Positions 13,601-27,326 of a DNA stretch of 42,378 bases are shown here, piece by piece; the first letter of the stretch is position 1; every line of letters starts with the position of its first letter. This stretch comes from Trichinella spiralis (lineage: Eukaryota > Nematoda > Enoplea > Trichinellida > Trichinellidae): the NCBI GenBank assembly GCA_000181795.3, contig CM012954.1:8161597-8203974 (forward strand), in the 5' to 3' direction. The position numbers and the translations under genes were made by a program. The notes beneath the pieces were generated by a model. The model worked only from the letters and a program-made list of their open reading frames with translations. It was not told the origin of the DNA and ran no database searches.

Positions 13601-15384
13601 CATGCACATGATGTGATTTGAAACAAAACCAGAAGACTAATGCTAATTTCCACATTGACTTACCGTCTCGGATCGTGCACTTCTACGGAAAATTTTTTAT
13701 CCCGGTAGTATAAATTTTCCAACTGATTCCAGCCAAAACTCTGAACCAAATTTAGCTGACGACGTGAGTTCAAATTGCCAGCACAAAAACCAACTTACCC
13801 GCAAAGCACTGCTTTTGTCGTTGCTGTTAAACTGAAATATACCACGACTGGAAAATCCCAGCACAAACGGTGAACCAACTTTGTCCTTTTGAAATGAATG
13901 AAAAAAAAAATTTTTTTTTAAAGCTGTTTCTCTCATTACAACATTAGTCATCAGTATTCACAAATTCTCACTTTCACTTCGTAGAAATGCATGCCATAAG
14001 TTTCTAACCGTTCGACCAAAGTCAAATATCTAGGTAGAATGGATGTGGATTTTTGTTGAACAATAATAATATTAAGTTTTCCAGAAAAAAAAGAACTAAA
14101 ACATACTTTACAACAGCACTGCCTCGACTCATACCCGTCAAATTCTTGTGTATTTCAATAACTTGATCCTCGCTGAAACAACGCTGCGTATTATTCAATT
14201 GGACACATGAAAAACAATGTTCAACATTACCATTCCAAAGGAGAATAGTAGTATCTGAGCACGCTTTCTGGAAATACCGGCAATTTTTTGATCGCATTTC
14301 TCGTCGCATTCTCGCTAAAAAAAGAAAATCGATTGATAGATATAAGAAAAAGAAGCAAGTAATCAAATGAAAATCAAAGAGAACGTACTTTCTGAAGTCG
14401 CCGTAGTAAGCTTGGACCAACAGAGCACCCAGTTGGAATATGGTATCGTGATCGGCATTGATGACATTCTGAAAAAATAATTGAAGCAAATATGAAAATT
14501 GTTTTTGCAATTTGCACACTATTTCAATGAAAGAATAAATTCAAAAAAATGATTTGCAGGTAGCATAACTTTTACAGTGTAAAAACTACAGTAAGCAACC
14601 GGACAAAGTGTGCTTTTACGTCGAACATTTGCAACACTTGGAAAAGTATTGAAGAAATGAAATAAAATGAAATGAAATGAAATAAAATACAGTTCATATT
14701 TCTGATAAAAGTTGAATGACATTCAATAGAACTGATTTTGTTCATGACTGAAATTTCGGCAGAGCAATTTGGAGGCTATAAACTAATTTTATGATCAAAT
14801 TGTTCTCAATTTTGTAAGAATATGCCTGAAAATTTGCTAAATTTACCCGATAGATTTGATTTCGAACTTGCAAAAATAACAATTCCACCGATGCAGCGTT
14901 GGCAAATCGCATGAACGAGTCGACATAAAATCTTTAAAATAAAATAAATATATATAAATATATATATATATATAAACAATAATTCCACAAAAAGCTGCAT
15001 TCTGTACAAATAAATGATCGCTTGATTTACTTGACTAAATGGTGAAGCGTCAATACGGCACTGGAAGGGGCTAACTTTTTTGGAAACTCGTGATCGAGCA
15101 CCCGTCTGTCATCGTGCAACCAAAACAGCTGTTGCCTTGTATGGAAAAAAAAACACTCACAAACAATATTATGAATAGCATAATCGAAGCAAATGAGTAT
15201 TAAAGAATTTTTTTTACTTGTCGTCTTGAAATGCGAGACCAAAATACTGTCTGTCTGGATCTTTCAAATGGCAATGCGAGGCGACGATGTTCATCAGCTC
15301 AGCCACAGTCAAACGGGTCTGCACGACAATCTCCAAACGACGGTCATCGAGCAGCACTACCTGAGTCCGCCGACCTTCGGTCAT
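10625..15384 (-). CDS. FERM and CUPID domain protein, FRMD4A/B-like
   Basis: Scaffold-type protein; vertebrate FRMD4A links Par-3 to cytohesin/Arf6 at epithelial junctions. Sixteen constitutive exons join in frame to 962 residues: 15218-15384, 15031-15135, 14847-14931, 14389-14468, 14231-14314, 14107-14172, 13972-14029, 13799-13885, 13664-13740, 13138-13282, 12902-13073, 12722-12840, 12517-12645, 12128-12326, 11823-12058, 10625-11704. The start MTEGRR and following LLDDRRLE match FRMD4 exactly in position. Residues about 1-320 form the three-lobed FERM domain (LDHEFPKK, CEDQVIE, VHDPRR, SRRTF, ISQHQFYLD). Residues about 376-520 form a CUPID (DUF3338) helical region that in the family binds cytohesins. 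The last exon (359 residues) is Ser/Pro-rich with 13 glutamines at about 801-813. A further 105-nt optional exon lies at 13440-13544. An acceptor sits 14 nt upstream of the ATG, so earlier exons are noncoding or a leader is added. Confidence 0.92.
11075..11113 (-). repeat. CAA/CAG repeat coding for 13 glutamines
   Basis: On the minus strand the repeat reads one CAA, six CAG, then six CAA codons, all glutamine, inside the last exon of the FRMD4-like gene. The block structure suggests repeat expansion by slippage. It is probably length-variable between individuals. Confidence 0.95.
13440..13544 (-). other. Optional in-frame exon in the FERM domain of the FRMD4-like gene
   Basis: A 105-nt segment (35 codons, open throughout) bounded by acceptor TTTCTAG and donor CA|gtacg. 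Joining the flanking exons 13664-13740 and 13138-13282 without it restores the family sequence VHDPRR-VSLSRRTF exactly as in FRMD4. Including it also keeps phase, since both junctions break a codon after two bases. Skipping therefore gives the conserved protein, and inclusion inserts 35 residues in the F3 lobe, close to where the family has its conserved Arg-rich turn. Confidence 0.6.
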
Positions 15385-18300
15385 CTGAAACACCAGCTCT
15401 GAGAAAAAGAAGAAGCAAACACAATCGACAATTGAACAGCTAGCAGAAGCAGCAACAGCAAGCAAGCAAGCAAGTAATATTAGCAAAATTAGCAAAAATT
15501 GGAAGAAGCCGCCAGAAAGAGCAGAGAATTGTGTATCATTGAACGTAAAGTGAAAAGTCGTTAACGCTTATTTTTACGACTTGCCCATTCGACAACCTTT
15601 TCGCGCGCTGCATCTAGCATCATTATATAACAACAATGGCAATAAATTAAAAAGCAGCTAAAGCAGGTGTTGTTCACTGTGCTGTGACCAAACGCAACAA
15701 CAACAACAACACCAAGCAATGATCAATCAATCGACATCCTGAACAAATGCATTTTGTACATGCAAAAACAAAAAATCAAAAAATTAATACAATACCAATC
15801 AACTGCGCTGTATGCTAAAATGGTAAAACTGCTAATATTGGTCCACCTCTTCCTCCTCAGTGTGTGCAATTGTTGCACGAGATACTACTGTAACTTGCAG
15901 CAACTGAACATGGATTTTCCATTTTTTTTCTCTTCACATTTACAAAACAGGGTCAAGGTTTCAAAACTGCACAAATAATGGAAATGGGTGAAAAGCAGTT
16001 TATCAAAACCAATTTTCAAAAAATTACCCTCTCGGCGGCATATTTTTATTGATAAGCAATTGCAAATGTTTAAGAGCTTATTTGTCCTTTGATTGAAAAA
16101 CAAAAAAGTTCACAACTTCTGCTCTAACATTTAAATAATTTACCAGTGTGCTAAATTGGAAGAGAAAAAAAATGCACGCGAAACCACAAAACAGCACCTG
16201 GCTAACAGTGACACTTGAAGGTCATTTTTTTCAGCTTGCTAATAATTACACTTGACATTGTGAAATGCACACCAACATGAAAATTGCAAAAAAAAACCAA
16301 CATAACACAGAAGAAAAAAAATTAATTTTCAAAATAAAAAGTAAACTGATGATGAATCATCAGACGAATAAACAAATGTGATCAAGCGAAATTAAACAGA
16401 ATAATAATGATGAAGGTATAATAGAACAGAAACAAGCAGGATGCAACACACAGTGCAGCTATTTGAATTAAACTGCAAACAAGGGTGGTGCAAGAAAAGA
16501 AGAACAACGCTCGATTTATTGCGCCGGCCGAGCGTGGTGGGTGGATGTAGATTATTCAGTCAAGGACTGGTGAAAAAGCCATTCCACCCCAATGTCGCCT
16601 ACACGCTTCCAAATCAACCCCGTTCTCTTGGAGAAAATGATGCAAAAATCGACACGCAACAACATTTTCAAGTCACGGCGATCCACAGGGGAAAAAACAT
16701 TTTTATCACCCAAATCAGCAAAATTTATAATTTCGTGAAAATTTTGAAACAACACAATCACAAAACAAAATACCAATTCACGACAAATAATTTTTGATTA
16801 TCAAAAGCAGTGCACAACGAAATCCACATCTGTAAACTGCTTTTTTTCAATTTGCATAAAAAAACACCACCAATACACGCGTGACTGGTACTGAATAGAA
16901 TGGAATAGAGTTGAAAGTTTCACCATCAACACCTTCAAGCAAGCCTTCGCACAGATATCACACCGATTGGCAGCAGACACATACACACACACACACACAC
17001 ATATATATATACATATATCACTTTGCCTGGGCCATGTGCATTAGCATGAAATTGAAACTGGTTGCCAATCTCGATACAATTAAATTCAACTTTCGTCTAT
17101 TGTATGCATTATCATCGCGGAAACGAGAAAGCCACTTTTTCAGTAAAGAAGTTTATTCGCCTGGTTGTTCAAATTCAATCAATCAACCAACCTGTATGCA
17201 CACAAATTCCATCAACTATGATTCATTGGAAATGTGAGCAATAGCACAATCAAACTTAATAATCAACCTGTTCCAGGGATGAATATTTATTTGGTCCAAT
17301 TGAATTGCAAATTTACAATAACGATAAGAATTTTTGATCAAAACTAAGAACACAGATTGGAAAAATTATAAAAAAAAAACAACATCAACAACAAAAATTA
17401 AACATACCTTCTTCATTGACGTCATTTAGGTCGTCATCCCATCAGTCAACGCCTAAAAAGAATTTACATTTTTCAATAACTGACAATTCATGCAGATTTT
17501 AAAAAAATGCGCAAACTTCTCCTTCAGAATAATTTTTAAAAAAAACAAAAAGTTGCATCGTAGCAAAGCATCACAGTGAACAAAAAAGTAATTTTAAAAT
17601 ATGCTGCTCTTTCTCTTCCCCCCCCCCCCCATTTTTTTTCTAAATTCCCTTGCAAATTGTTTGAACAATCGATGAAAATGACCGCACGCACTTTTGAGCG
17701 CGCAATTCTGAAGGCCAATGTTCCATATTAATCGCGTGAGAGAATCGTGTTCAAATTGTACAACATCGACCCTGGAAAAAAAGACATCAACACAGATAAT
17801 ATCAGAGGATGCATCCAGTGAACGGAAGAATACTGAACATCACAACTTCAATCCTGACAACAAAGAAAATGGACGGCAAACATGTTCCCATGCATAAATA
17901 ACCAGCGTTGTTGAACGACACTGACAAGCATGACTCATCGCTTTCACAATTTTACACCCAGACAAAGTCAATATTGCTTTTTCACCGTTGAGCAAATGTC
18001 TTCTTCAGCTTCGCACCTCGGCGATCAACAGAGTGGCCAATAAACAAACAATTACTACCAACCACAGTTTCGGTCAACCACCAGCAGCAAACCGTATGTG
18101 ACCTCCCCAGATGAAAAGAGGCAAGAAGCTTTCTTTTTTCGTGCATATTTAAATCGCACAAAGCACCAACCATTTGCCTATATCAACCGTTGCCATAAAA
18201 ACAAAAAAAAATCCAACGCGACAATTATTCAATGATTCATAAGCTGATGAACAAGACAACGCCACTGGCAATAATACATACATCCACCCTCATCAAGTCG

Positions 18301-20976
18301 ATCGATTCAAAAGCAGAAAGATTCAGCTAGTCAACTAACTGAAAATGATGTTGTCGCAGCATTCGTATCGTCAAATCCAATAATAAATCTGCCGCGCTAG
18401 ATTCAAATGATCAACCAAAAACAAACATGGATCGATTTCCATAATTATAAAAGAAGAAGAAGACAAAATAATGTACTGATGAAGATACAAAAAAAACCAT
18501 GCATATCGCATAAACAACCCAATAACAGCCATATGAGCAAAATAAAAATGACAACCACTTTCCAACCAGTGCAATTGACATTCTTTTAGCAAAATTGTCA
18601 AAACTGCAAACTTTACAACAAGAAAACTGTTGCTTGAACGACGACAGAGCCACCGCTTCTATTTTCTCGTCCACGATAAAGCGCCCTTTTAAATTTCAAG
18701 TGCATCAAGTCGTAGTGCAAACCGGATCGCATGGTTCGTGCTTGTGCGAGTAACTCAATTAGCGCCAAATCGACTTTAACGAATTCCTACTTTAGTGGCA
18801 ATTTGTCATTGCTAATTTCGAAACTAATGCAAGCGAATCAACAGCAAATAAGGAAGGAGGGCTAAGGCACAATTACCACACTCTCCTACAAATAGCCAGG
18901 CTAATTTTACTAGTATGCATTCCTTTTCGTCGACTGAAATAGAACAAGCAAATTTGGTAAAACAGAAACAAACCAACTCTTTGACAGAACTGACCGTGAT
19001 CAATTAATACTACCGTGGATCAAATAAAAACGAATCAATGCGGATTGAGAAATGAAAAAAAACAGCACTTAAAAGTTCATACTTTCATTTTCATGCATAA
19101 AGTTATCGTGTGACGATCAGTGCAACAACATCGATCAAATTGTCAGATTATATTTCAAATTGAAAAACAATAGAACGAAAACAATAACTACGCCAAAGCC
19201 AAATGGTACCAAGTCACAGTATACCTATTTGCAGGTAAGTTCAAATTCAAAATTCATTACAGTCAGCTGGAATAATACAAATGTTAGTTCAATCATGCTG
19301 ACATTTATTTTATTAAAAACGTAAAATATTTACAAAATTATAAAAATTTATATAATATATTTTAAAAAAGCAATTTCAAATGTCCAATCATTTCCTAATC
19401 GAAATGTTCTATCATTACTTTTTTATATTATAGTTTTACATTGATCATTTTATTCAAAATTTGTTTAACAATAATAAATATAGTCCTTGAAATAAATTTT
19501 AATTGCAAAAAATGTTTTAATCGTGTTTTATAATGAAAAAAACTATACCTGCATTAACAATGGGAATATATTTTAAAAATAACTGAATTTATTAAACGAA
19601 AGCATAAAATTGAGCGAATCAATAGAGTAAACTAAATTAGTACGGTAAAAACAAAAGAAAATACTGCACAAAGATAAAAGATGAAGCGGTATTTTCGTAG
19701 CAGTTGCATCAAATATTAAAAAGCAATTATTGATATGAAAAAAAATTCAATATTACTACCAATTGAATGTTTCAAGGACTTTAGGAAAAGCATTCAAATG
19801 TGCGTTGAAACAATCATTTAACTTTGCCTGAAATCTAAAGAAATTTCAAAATGACATCATCATTTCCTCGTCTTTGGAATGGATTTTCTCCAAAGGAAAA
19901 TCTGCTGAACAATTGTATTTGTTAAGCGACACACTGAGATAGTTCGTTCAAAAGAAACAGAAAAAAACTTCAAAGTATTCAGATAATGAAATTCTTGTTA
20001 GTTGTTGTTTCTGTTTGTTTTCTTGCTTTTTGAAAGCTTTCCGTTGAACAAACAAACTACCGGCAAAAAATCAACCGTGAACAGTAAAAATTTAAATTTC
20101 GTCGGTTCGCTTTCGCAAATATGATATGAAAAAGTATCTTAAAGTATTAACCTGAAACTTTAGAAAAAAAAACAAAAAATTAAATTAAAACCTGACACAC
20201 TGACCTGGATATTGAAATTTACGCTTGCTTTTCCAGTTTCAAAAAACAAAACTTACCAAAAAAAACACTCTGGATCAATTGATGAAAACTCTGCTCGTTG
20301 GGTAGATGTCAAAGAGGAGGTGAAACCTACGATTGAGGAGGATAGAGAATATGAATTCAGTGGTCGAATGGTGGTGGTGTAGAGGTTGGTCGACGACGTT
20401 CGACTGACTGGCTATCCAAAAAGACCAACTGACTCTTTTGATTGATGCTCAATTGAACCCGAAGAAGCATCACCACTTTGGCCAGTTGTGCACTGATTTG
20501 ATCAAAGTGTGCGCAATGTTGAACTGCTTACTGATAAACGCATCCCCTGGCCCCTCTATGCTCGAATTTGAATTCAGCATCAATTGGAAAAATGATAATT
20601 ATGATGTTGATGATGACTGCCTGAATAATATTTGCTTCTCTTCACCTGATGACTTGGACCACAACAAACTTTAGTGTAAAAACCAGACCGCCACCTCAAT
20701 TCTCAAGTACAAATATTTATTCATTAATATCAAGTAGTTGTGGGGGTAGCATATATATATATGTAAGTTACATTCTCGAAATAGCAGAGTAGGGCAGGAA
20801 AGTAAAAAAGAGAAGAAATTTCATTTTCAAATATTGTGAGAATAGATTTTCTCCACTGAGTTATTATTCTAGTTAACAATCGTTATCCAAGCTGAATTTT
20901 TTCGATTTATCGGCAATGATTATTGTCAAATGGAATTACGCTACGTAAATTTTGCACAATGCATTTGTCGAGGTAA
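15385..20976. other. 5.6-kb noncoding stretch upstream of the FRMD4-like gene
   Basis: AT-rich DNA between two minus-strand genes, likely containing the promoter and 5' UTR introns of the FRMD4-like gene and the 3' flank of the GCP gene. Simple repeats include (GCAA)n near 15464-15478, a CA tract at about 16983-17000 running into (TA)n, and a run of 13 C at 17618-17630. One exon-like segment at 17408-17452 is listed separately. A plus-strand open frame around 20235-20382 rich in Glu and Asp was seen but could not be connected to other exons. Confidence 0.5.
17408..17452 (-). other. Candidate noncoding 5' UTR exon of the FRMD4-like gene
   Basis: Forty-five bases on the minus strand bounded by a good acceptor (CTTTTTAG) and donor (AAG|gtatgt). 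It carries three ATGs; the first two open frames are two or three codons long, and the last would stop inside the next exon, so it would act as an upstream-ORF-bearing leader. It also holds a perfect CRE-like TGACGTCA. Linkage to the coding exons 2 kb away is inference from strand and splice-site quality only. Confidence 0.3.
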
Positions 20977-23900
20977 TTATTTACCGGTCGAGAAAAAGTC
21001 GTTAAAGTTGATTCTCAACACCAAATGACTGAAATCTAAATCTTTCAAATGCTTACGAGTACCAATCAATTCTGCAATATGTATATACATATATATTAAA
21101 ATTAACAATAACAAAATCCACAACTGACCGGTGCAAATCTTCTTCATCTGCAATTGAGCATGTTTGGCATAGTAGATGGCCAAATCATAACTGCCATACT
21201 GTATTGAACGACAGAATTTAACAACGCTCACCAGAAGCAGATTGATGATTTGACGACCAGGTAAGCAGCTCTCTTCCAAAAGGCAAATTCGAAAAGCGTC
21301 ATCGGCAAAATTTACCACTGCTTGACGGAGCTGAGCCAACGACTGCGCTTTGCAGCTACGCTGCTTGAAAGCGGAATAACAATCATTTATCAAACGATGC
21401 ATCCAAAATGCCAATATTTCGTTGATCGCATTTTTCAATTGGAAAAAATAAACATGCAATCTAAAAAGTAGAAGCATGAAATTGAAATATAATAATTTAA
21501 ATTTATTTATGTTTAACGTCTGTAACGCAACGACGAAATGATGAAATAATTGTTTTAAAAGAAATGCTTTAATTGCATGCGAACATTGATAAAATAAAAC
21601 TGAAATTACAATACAAATGATAATTTGAAAAAAATATACTCACTGATGATTGGATGCAAGATGTTTGTCATCCAGATGTACGAAAGAAGAAAATGCTGAA
21701 TGAAGCATCCATCGAACAAAATGAATGTACATGACAAAAGTCCACAAGTGTTCGAAACACTGAATAACGTGCTCAGTGATGAGCTGACGCAGTGGCCAGT
21801 TGAGGTAAAGACAAGGCTTCAAACAGGAAAAAAGTCTGACATCGTTGAGGGTAAATTCTTCTGGAATAAAAACCACCTGGAAAGTAAATGAGCATGGCTT
21901 AAACTTCTTCAACAAGTGATCAAACGACTCCTCCAATATTGGAAGAAGCACTGTTGGACGAAGTACAGAACTCGGCTTCACTGATTCCGAAATACATGGA
22001 AACAGACAATCACATAAAGTGCCCATCGCTTTTGCATCACCGCATAAAAAAACGTTCTTTAACAATGCGCAAGCATTATCGATGTGAGCTTCTTGGCGGA
22101 AATAATCCAACAAGCATTCGTCGCTTTGACTCAGTCTAAACTATTAACGTTTCAATTAAACAAAATCACTTTTTTCAAGTTTATAATTTAATCAACATAA
22201 CAGTTTATAATGATACCTAATAATCTTTTATTTACAGTATGTATTATTTGCAACTATTTTAAAGGCATTTTTTCAAATTAAATATTTCACATCAAATCAA
22301 TAATAAAATACGAAATGAAAATAAGTTAAAATTACAAGTTAAGTAAATATATCACTGAAAATACATACTTTTCAACTATGAAATTTTCCGTTAAAAAATT
22401 CTTCACTCGTAAACATTGCGGAAGATCGAAGTTCGCAAAAATGTTTGACATTTGATCCGATTTCGCCATGATTTCAGAATTATCTTTCATCCATTCTTCT
22501 ACCTAAAAGTATCAGTTACGAGATGAAAAAATTGCCTTGAACAAAAGTTAAACGACAGTAATACTTGGAATTTTTGTGAGTAATTTCTTAAAAGAAAAAT
22601 ATCCAAATGACGATCCAGCAGCAATGAAAGTGGATCTTCAAGAGATGCAGGAAAGCTATTAGGAAGCCCATCGTAGACAATCATCGTATCTTGGAAATGT
22701 GTCTCAAAACCATAATCTTGAAACAATTAATACATTTACGCGCACGTTCTACCCTAATTTACTGTAACAGTTTAATGCTTACCACATTGAATAACAGGTA
22801 TTTCTTTCATCAGTGGAAATTCATCATGATTGTCCCACCAAATACCATCTTTCCACAAGAATTCAACTGTACTACAAAACAGAAGCAAATATTTCAAAGA
22901 AATTAAAAACATCTGTTCTGCATAAATTATGAAGCTGAAATTTTTACTTTCCGCGATGAGTTTTCTGATACTTACTTTCTCAATGGAATGAAAGATCTCT
23001 CTAGAAGATGAGCGAATGCATTCGGATAAAGTGAGTTTCCTGAAGTCAGCTCACAATATTCAAAAAGTGTATTCCAAAGCCAACCTACCTGTAAATTTAA
23101 TAACAATTTGTTATAAAATTAAATTACATACCAATACTTTTTCACCGCTCTTTTTCCAGTTTGACAAACTTCAAGCCGGTTCAAAACTTCGTCGCATAAA
23201 TTTCCCAAACACCTACAGTTTGCTATTTTCAGAATAAATTTTCATAAATTGAAAAAGAAAAAATATATATATATAATGAGAAAACGCCGAAAATATGTAT
23301 AACCTCATAAATGAGAAGAAATGATTGAAACCAGTCACAATTTGAGCAAAATCTTTGCCACTTCTGACAACCGTTTGAACATCCCTCACGTAAGTGAAAT
23401 AAATCTTGGAAAGTGCTAGTTGAAAGCTTTGCATTGTGCGGCACAATGATGATTCATAATGGACCAACGTAGAAACACACCTTGCACTGCAATTTAAATA
23501 GAACCTTAAATAAAAAATGACTTGGGTAGAAATTTCAACCTGGTGCCAGTTTCCAAAAATTGCTCTAGACACATTTCAAACGTTTCCCAAACGATTCCTT
23601 CAACACAAATCTTCAAAGGCATAAAAAATTTTGTGGTTTTCTAAAAAGAATACCATGAAAAGAAAACATAATGTCAGCTAGCTCATCAACTGTCTTCACA
23701 CTTGCCTCATTCAAGCGGAAAAAGTCCGTCTCATGGCCAAGCATTAGACCAGTGATGTTGTATTTGAACGTTTCCAAAGACAATATTCTCGGATGCGAAG
23801 GCTTCGAACCAACGTTCATCCACAAATAGGCGTAATCCATCGCGTCTTGATGTATAATGGTTAAATGCTTCTCAGAAAGTTCGCTCAGCATTTGGCTTGA

Positions 23901-24672
23901 ATTTTCCGTGTGCTTGTTCCGTTGCATCAAATCAGTCAAAGTAACTGGTGAATTGGATAAATTCTTTTTTGTACTATTAATTGTGGATAATATTTCATTC
24001 AATTTGTCTTCTGAAATCAAATACAGTATTAATAATAAGAAAATGGCATTGAAACGATATTATGCAAAGAACCTCGAAAAAGCAAGTCGGAACAGTGCAT
24101 TCCACAAGCTTCATCAAAATGAATAGGAAATTTCGGCTGCTTTCGCTGATGAAATAATTTCATCATACAAATTCAAAAATGAAAAACAACAAGTTATTAC
24201 TATCATACCTGAAATTGAAGACATGATGAATCGTCGGATAGTGTCATAGAAAATGAAATGAACTTTTCGGCGACGACCTTGTTGTTTAAATCCAATGAGA
24301 AAAGAAAAGCAAATATGGATATTTTAAGATCATCATCTTCAATCAGTCCTTCAAGTTCATCTAAAATATAAAATTAACCACCCTGAAATGTTTTCTTTTT
24401 TGTGATCAAAAAACTGCAAGATTACCAAATAATCGCTTGAATTTTTCCGCCCTATGCGCATTCGTTTTGCATTTTCGATAAAAAAATTCTTTTTTCCGTT
24501 GGCAAGTACGAGTGCGCAAATCTGCAAGCATGCTGCAATGTTTATCTGGTGGCTGCAGCAGTACTGAAAAACCTACAAAGCGATCTCTTCTGGAAACTGC
24601 ATGCTGAGATGAAGCAGCGCAATTTCTCAGACGAGCCACCAACAGTGGAATATTTTCTTCAACGATAACCAT
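20977..24672 (-). CDS. Gamma-tubulin complex component (GCP family, possibly GCP5-like)
   Basis: Spc97/Spc98-family protein expected in gamma-tubulin ring complexes that nucleate microtubules. Fourteen exons join in frame to 847 residues: 24426-24672, 24209-24360, 24073-24145, 23654-24010, 23540-23597, 23304-23486, 23146-23212, 22976-23088, 22783-22871, 22565-22716, 22369-22502, 21644-22135, 21129-21460, 20977-21071. The middle part (about 157-450) fits the helical GRIP1 region. The C-terminal part (about 540-847) fits GRIP2, which contacts gamma-tubulin: NWPLRQLITEHV (W near 655), the helices around ILAFWMHRLIND, and the closing strand-like LVLRINFNDFF characteristic of the family's end. The sequence is strongly diverged. 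Subtype is uncertain: length and the WPL motif favour GCP5 or another member over GCP2/3. An acceptor TTACAG lies two bases before the ATG. Donor choice for exon 7 (AGAGCG|gtgaaa) is the least sure join. Confidence 0.8.
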
Positions 24673-27326
24673 TTCTGTAATTACAATAAATAATTCGCGA
24701 TATACAAATGATGTTGCTCTTTTCCAAAATTTCCCTCAAAAAACACTCAAATCAATTTTGTTATTCAAACAGTAAATCATTGACTAATAAAATTACAGTT
24801 CTCATTTACACGCAAACTGATAATTAAATGGAAGACCTGAGAAATTAAACATCAAGGAAAGTTTTAAATTATCTCCATGCTTTTATATTTTGTAAACTTA
24901 CAGGTTTGTCTGAAATAGTCAATTATGGAAACTGTAAAGCAAACTACGAAAAATCATTTCTAAAGTGAAATGGATATTTTAAAATTATACTTGATCAATT
25001 TAATAATAATTACACGCCGGTTAACTTGTTTGCGATATAAAAACACATGAAAAGTAATTTAATGTAAAGTGAAAATAAGGTAATATTTTTGATTACGGTG
25101 CTTATCATTAAATGATGTTGCCAAATTGCACTTCATAAAAAACAAAATATTTATTAAATTGATTTTTCAAATATTTTTTATGAATTTATTATTAAATTAA
25201 ATATTTGATCACAAGTAAAATTTTTACATAAGTTTGGAAAAATGGAAAAGATAATTAAGGTTTAATATTTCAAGATTCAAATTTGAACAACTGTTATAAT
25301 TAAGGAAATGAAAATTCAGGGTATTTTGAAAAGAAATAAGAATGAAACTTCAAATAAATGTTTCAAATGAACAAAATTAAAACTAAAAAAGCATTGGATT
25401 GCAGTTTTGTAATCATGTTTCTTGATTATTGTTGCTGACAGTAATAAGTATTGAATGACTTGTCATTAGTTGAACGTGAACTTCTCTAGGAAAAGTATCA
25501 AAAACTGTAAAACAAAAAAAAATTTCATTTTTTGCATAATATTTAATCAACATGAAAGCAGTCTGCTAAGAAGTGCTTCAGGCATAAGAAAAAATTTCCA
25601 GCGAAAATGTTTTCGGTTGAAATTTTGTTAATTGGGTAAGTATTCGTTAAAAATTGTTGGTTAAATGGAATCATTTGATCTGCACCAAGTAACTGGTGTA
25701 GAATTCAACACAAAATTAGTCGGAATGATAGAAAATTCTTTAACGCAATTAAAATATCATTGAAAAATATGACGATTTACATATATAAGCAACTTTCATT
25801 TATATATTTTCACAATATGTGATGAGATTTAAGTAAATGATGCAAAACAATTTTAATTTATGCATGTAAAACATATAAATGCTATATTTTACTTAGAAAA
25901 GTAGTTTGTGTTGAATTTTCATTTTCACGATTATCAGTAATCACGTAATCAACTTTCATGGACAAGAGTGTCATAACTTTTTAATTTTATGCGTTAATGT
26001 AATGAAATAGGAATAATTTAGCATGCTTTTTCAATGAAAGAAAGAATTTTGAAAATGAGCATTGAGCTATTAGCCATTTATTGAGACTACGTGTTTGAAT
26101 AACTTATAATTTTTTCTGTTTATTACACACTTTTTGGAAGTGCTGATTATCTTTGATATGAGAATAGCCATTATTTATTTTATCAAACGATAAATCGAGT
26201 AAAATAAATGTCTGATGTAATTGCATAAGTGAAATATTAGTTTGTATAATAATTCTTCTTCCAAATAAATGTTACGGTTAATTTTATATTTAACTATAGC
26301 CTTTTTGTGTCTCTTTTAAGAGTCTTGCATGATTTGATTGGCGCCGTTGTGTCATTTTGTCATTAGTACTAAAATAGAAATTAAGGAATTTTTAAGAATA
26401 GAAAGAATTTGTCTTTTGAAAGTCCAGTTTTAAGCTGTTTGCATATTGATAAATCGCTTCCAAAATTTGAATATGATTCCGTTCACTTTTTGCCTGCTGA
26501 TGAAAATTTGTATTTGTTGTTCACGTTGGCAAACTTTATTTATATTCGAAGGTAATTTCGTTGTTTTTTTTAATTGAAAAGTAAGCAATCTGAAAATTTT
26601 GATGTGTAGTAAGTTAATCTGAAACAGCTGACTGTATGGATGAAAGGAAAAAAACCGAAAATATGTCGATTTAAAATATTGAAAAATTCGTGATTAATCT
26701 TTGTTCATTTTGTCGTTGATGTTCAGATTTTTTTAATCATTTATTCGTCGTCGCATTTTTATTTAAAATATTGTATTTCCCAGTGTTCAGGTATGCGATT
26801 ATTGTAATTTGAAATTTTCATTTCTAGAAATTTTGTCTTTTGATCAAGTTTTATAAGTTCACACAATTGCGATAATGGTTTAAATTATAAATAAAATTTA
26901 AAATGAATCTATGGAAAATAGCTGATATATTAGATGTTCAGGTATAAAATTTCTTTTTCTGACTTGATCTGTTCATGACATTACCATGAAAAGAAATGAT
27001 TTTAAATAGAAATTGAAGGATTTTTCAACTTATTTATTATTTTAATAATTTATATTTTTAGCTATTTTAACTTTAATTCCCATGTCATGATATACAAACT
27101 TGAATACATATCATCGTTTACAGTGTTTGTGATAGTCATGCGGTGATTGTGATTGGTCAGTAAAAGTTTAAATTAGGGCGTTACTTATTAAAGTGTTTTT
27201 TCCTCGAGGTTCATTCTTGCGTATTTTTTTCACCTTGTGCTTTTGGTTTGCAACGGTTGTTTACTCTTTAGCTTTCGAACAGGTTTTATCATTTACTTTG
27301 CTGCGTTGAATTTTTCCTCAGTGGTG
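24673..27326. other. Divergent intergenic spacer
   Basis: About 2.6 kb of very AT-rich sequence between the start of the minus-strand GCP gene and the start of the plus-strand gene at 27327. It should contain both promoters. No coding frame, RNA gene or repeat family was recognised. Acceptor-like TTTTTCCTCAG ends at 27320, six bases before the downstream ATG. Confidence 0.5.

Noticed and set aside
20235-20674. Plus-strand acidic open frame ending at about 20382 and another starting near 20438
   Set aside because: No compatible upstream exon, no homologue and purine-rich composition. An ATG exon with donor near 19205-19235 gives the wrong phase.
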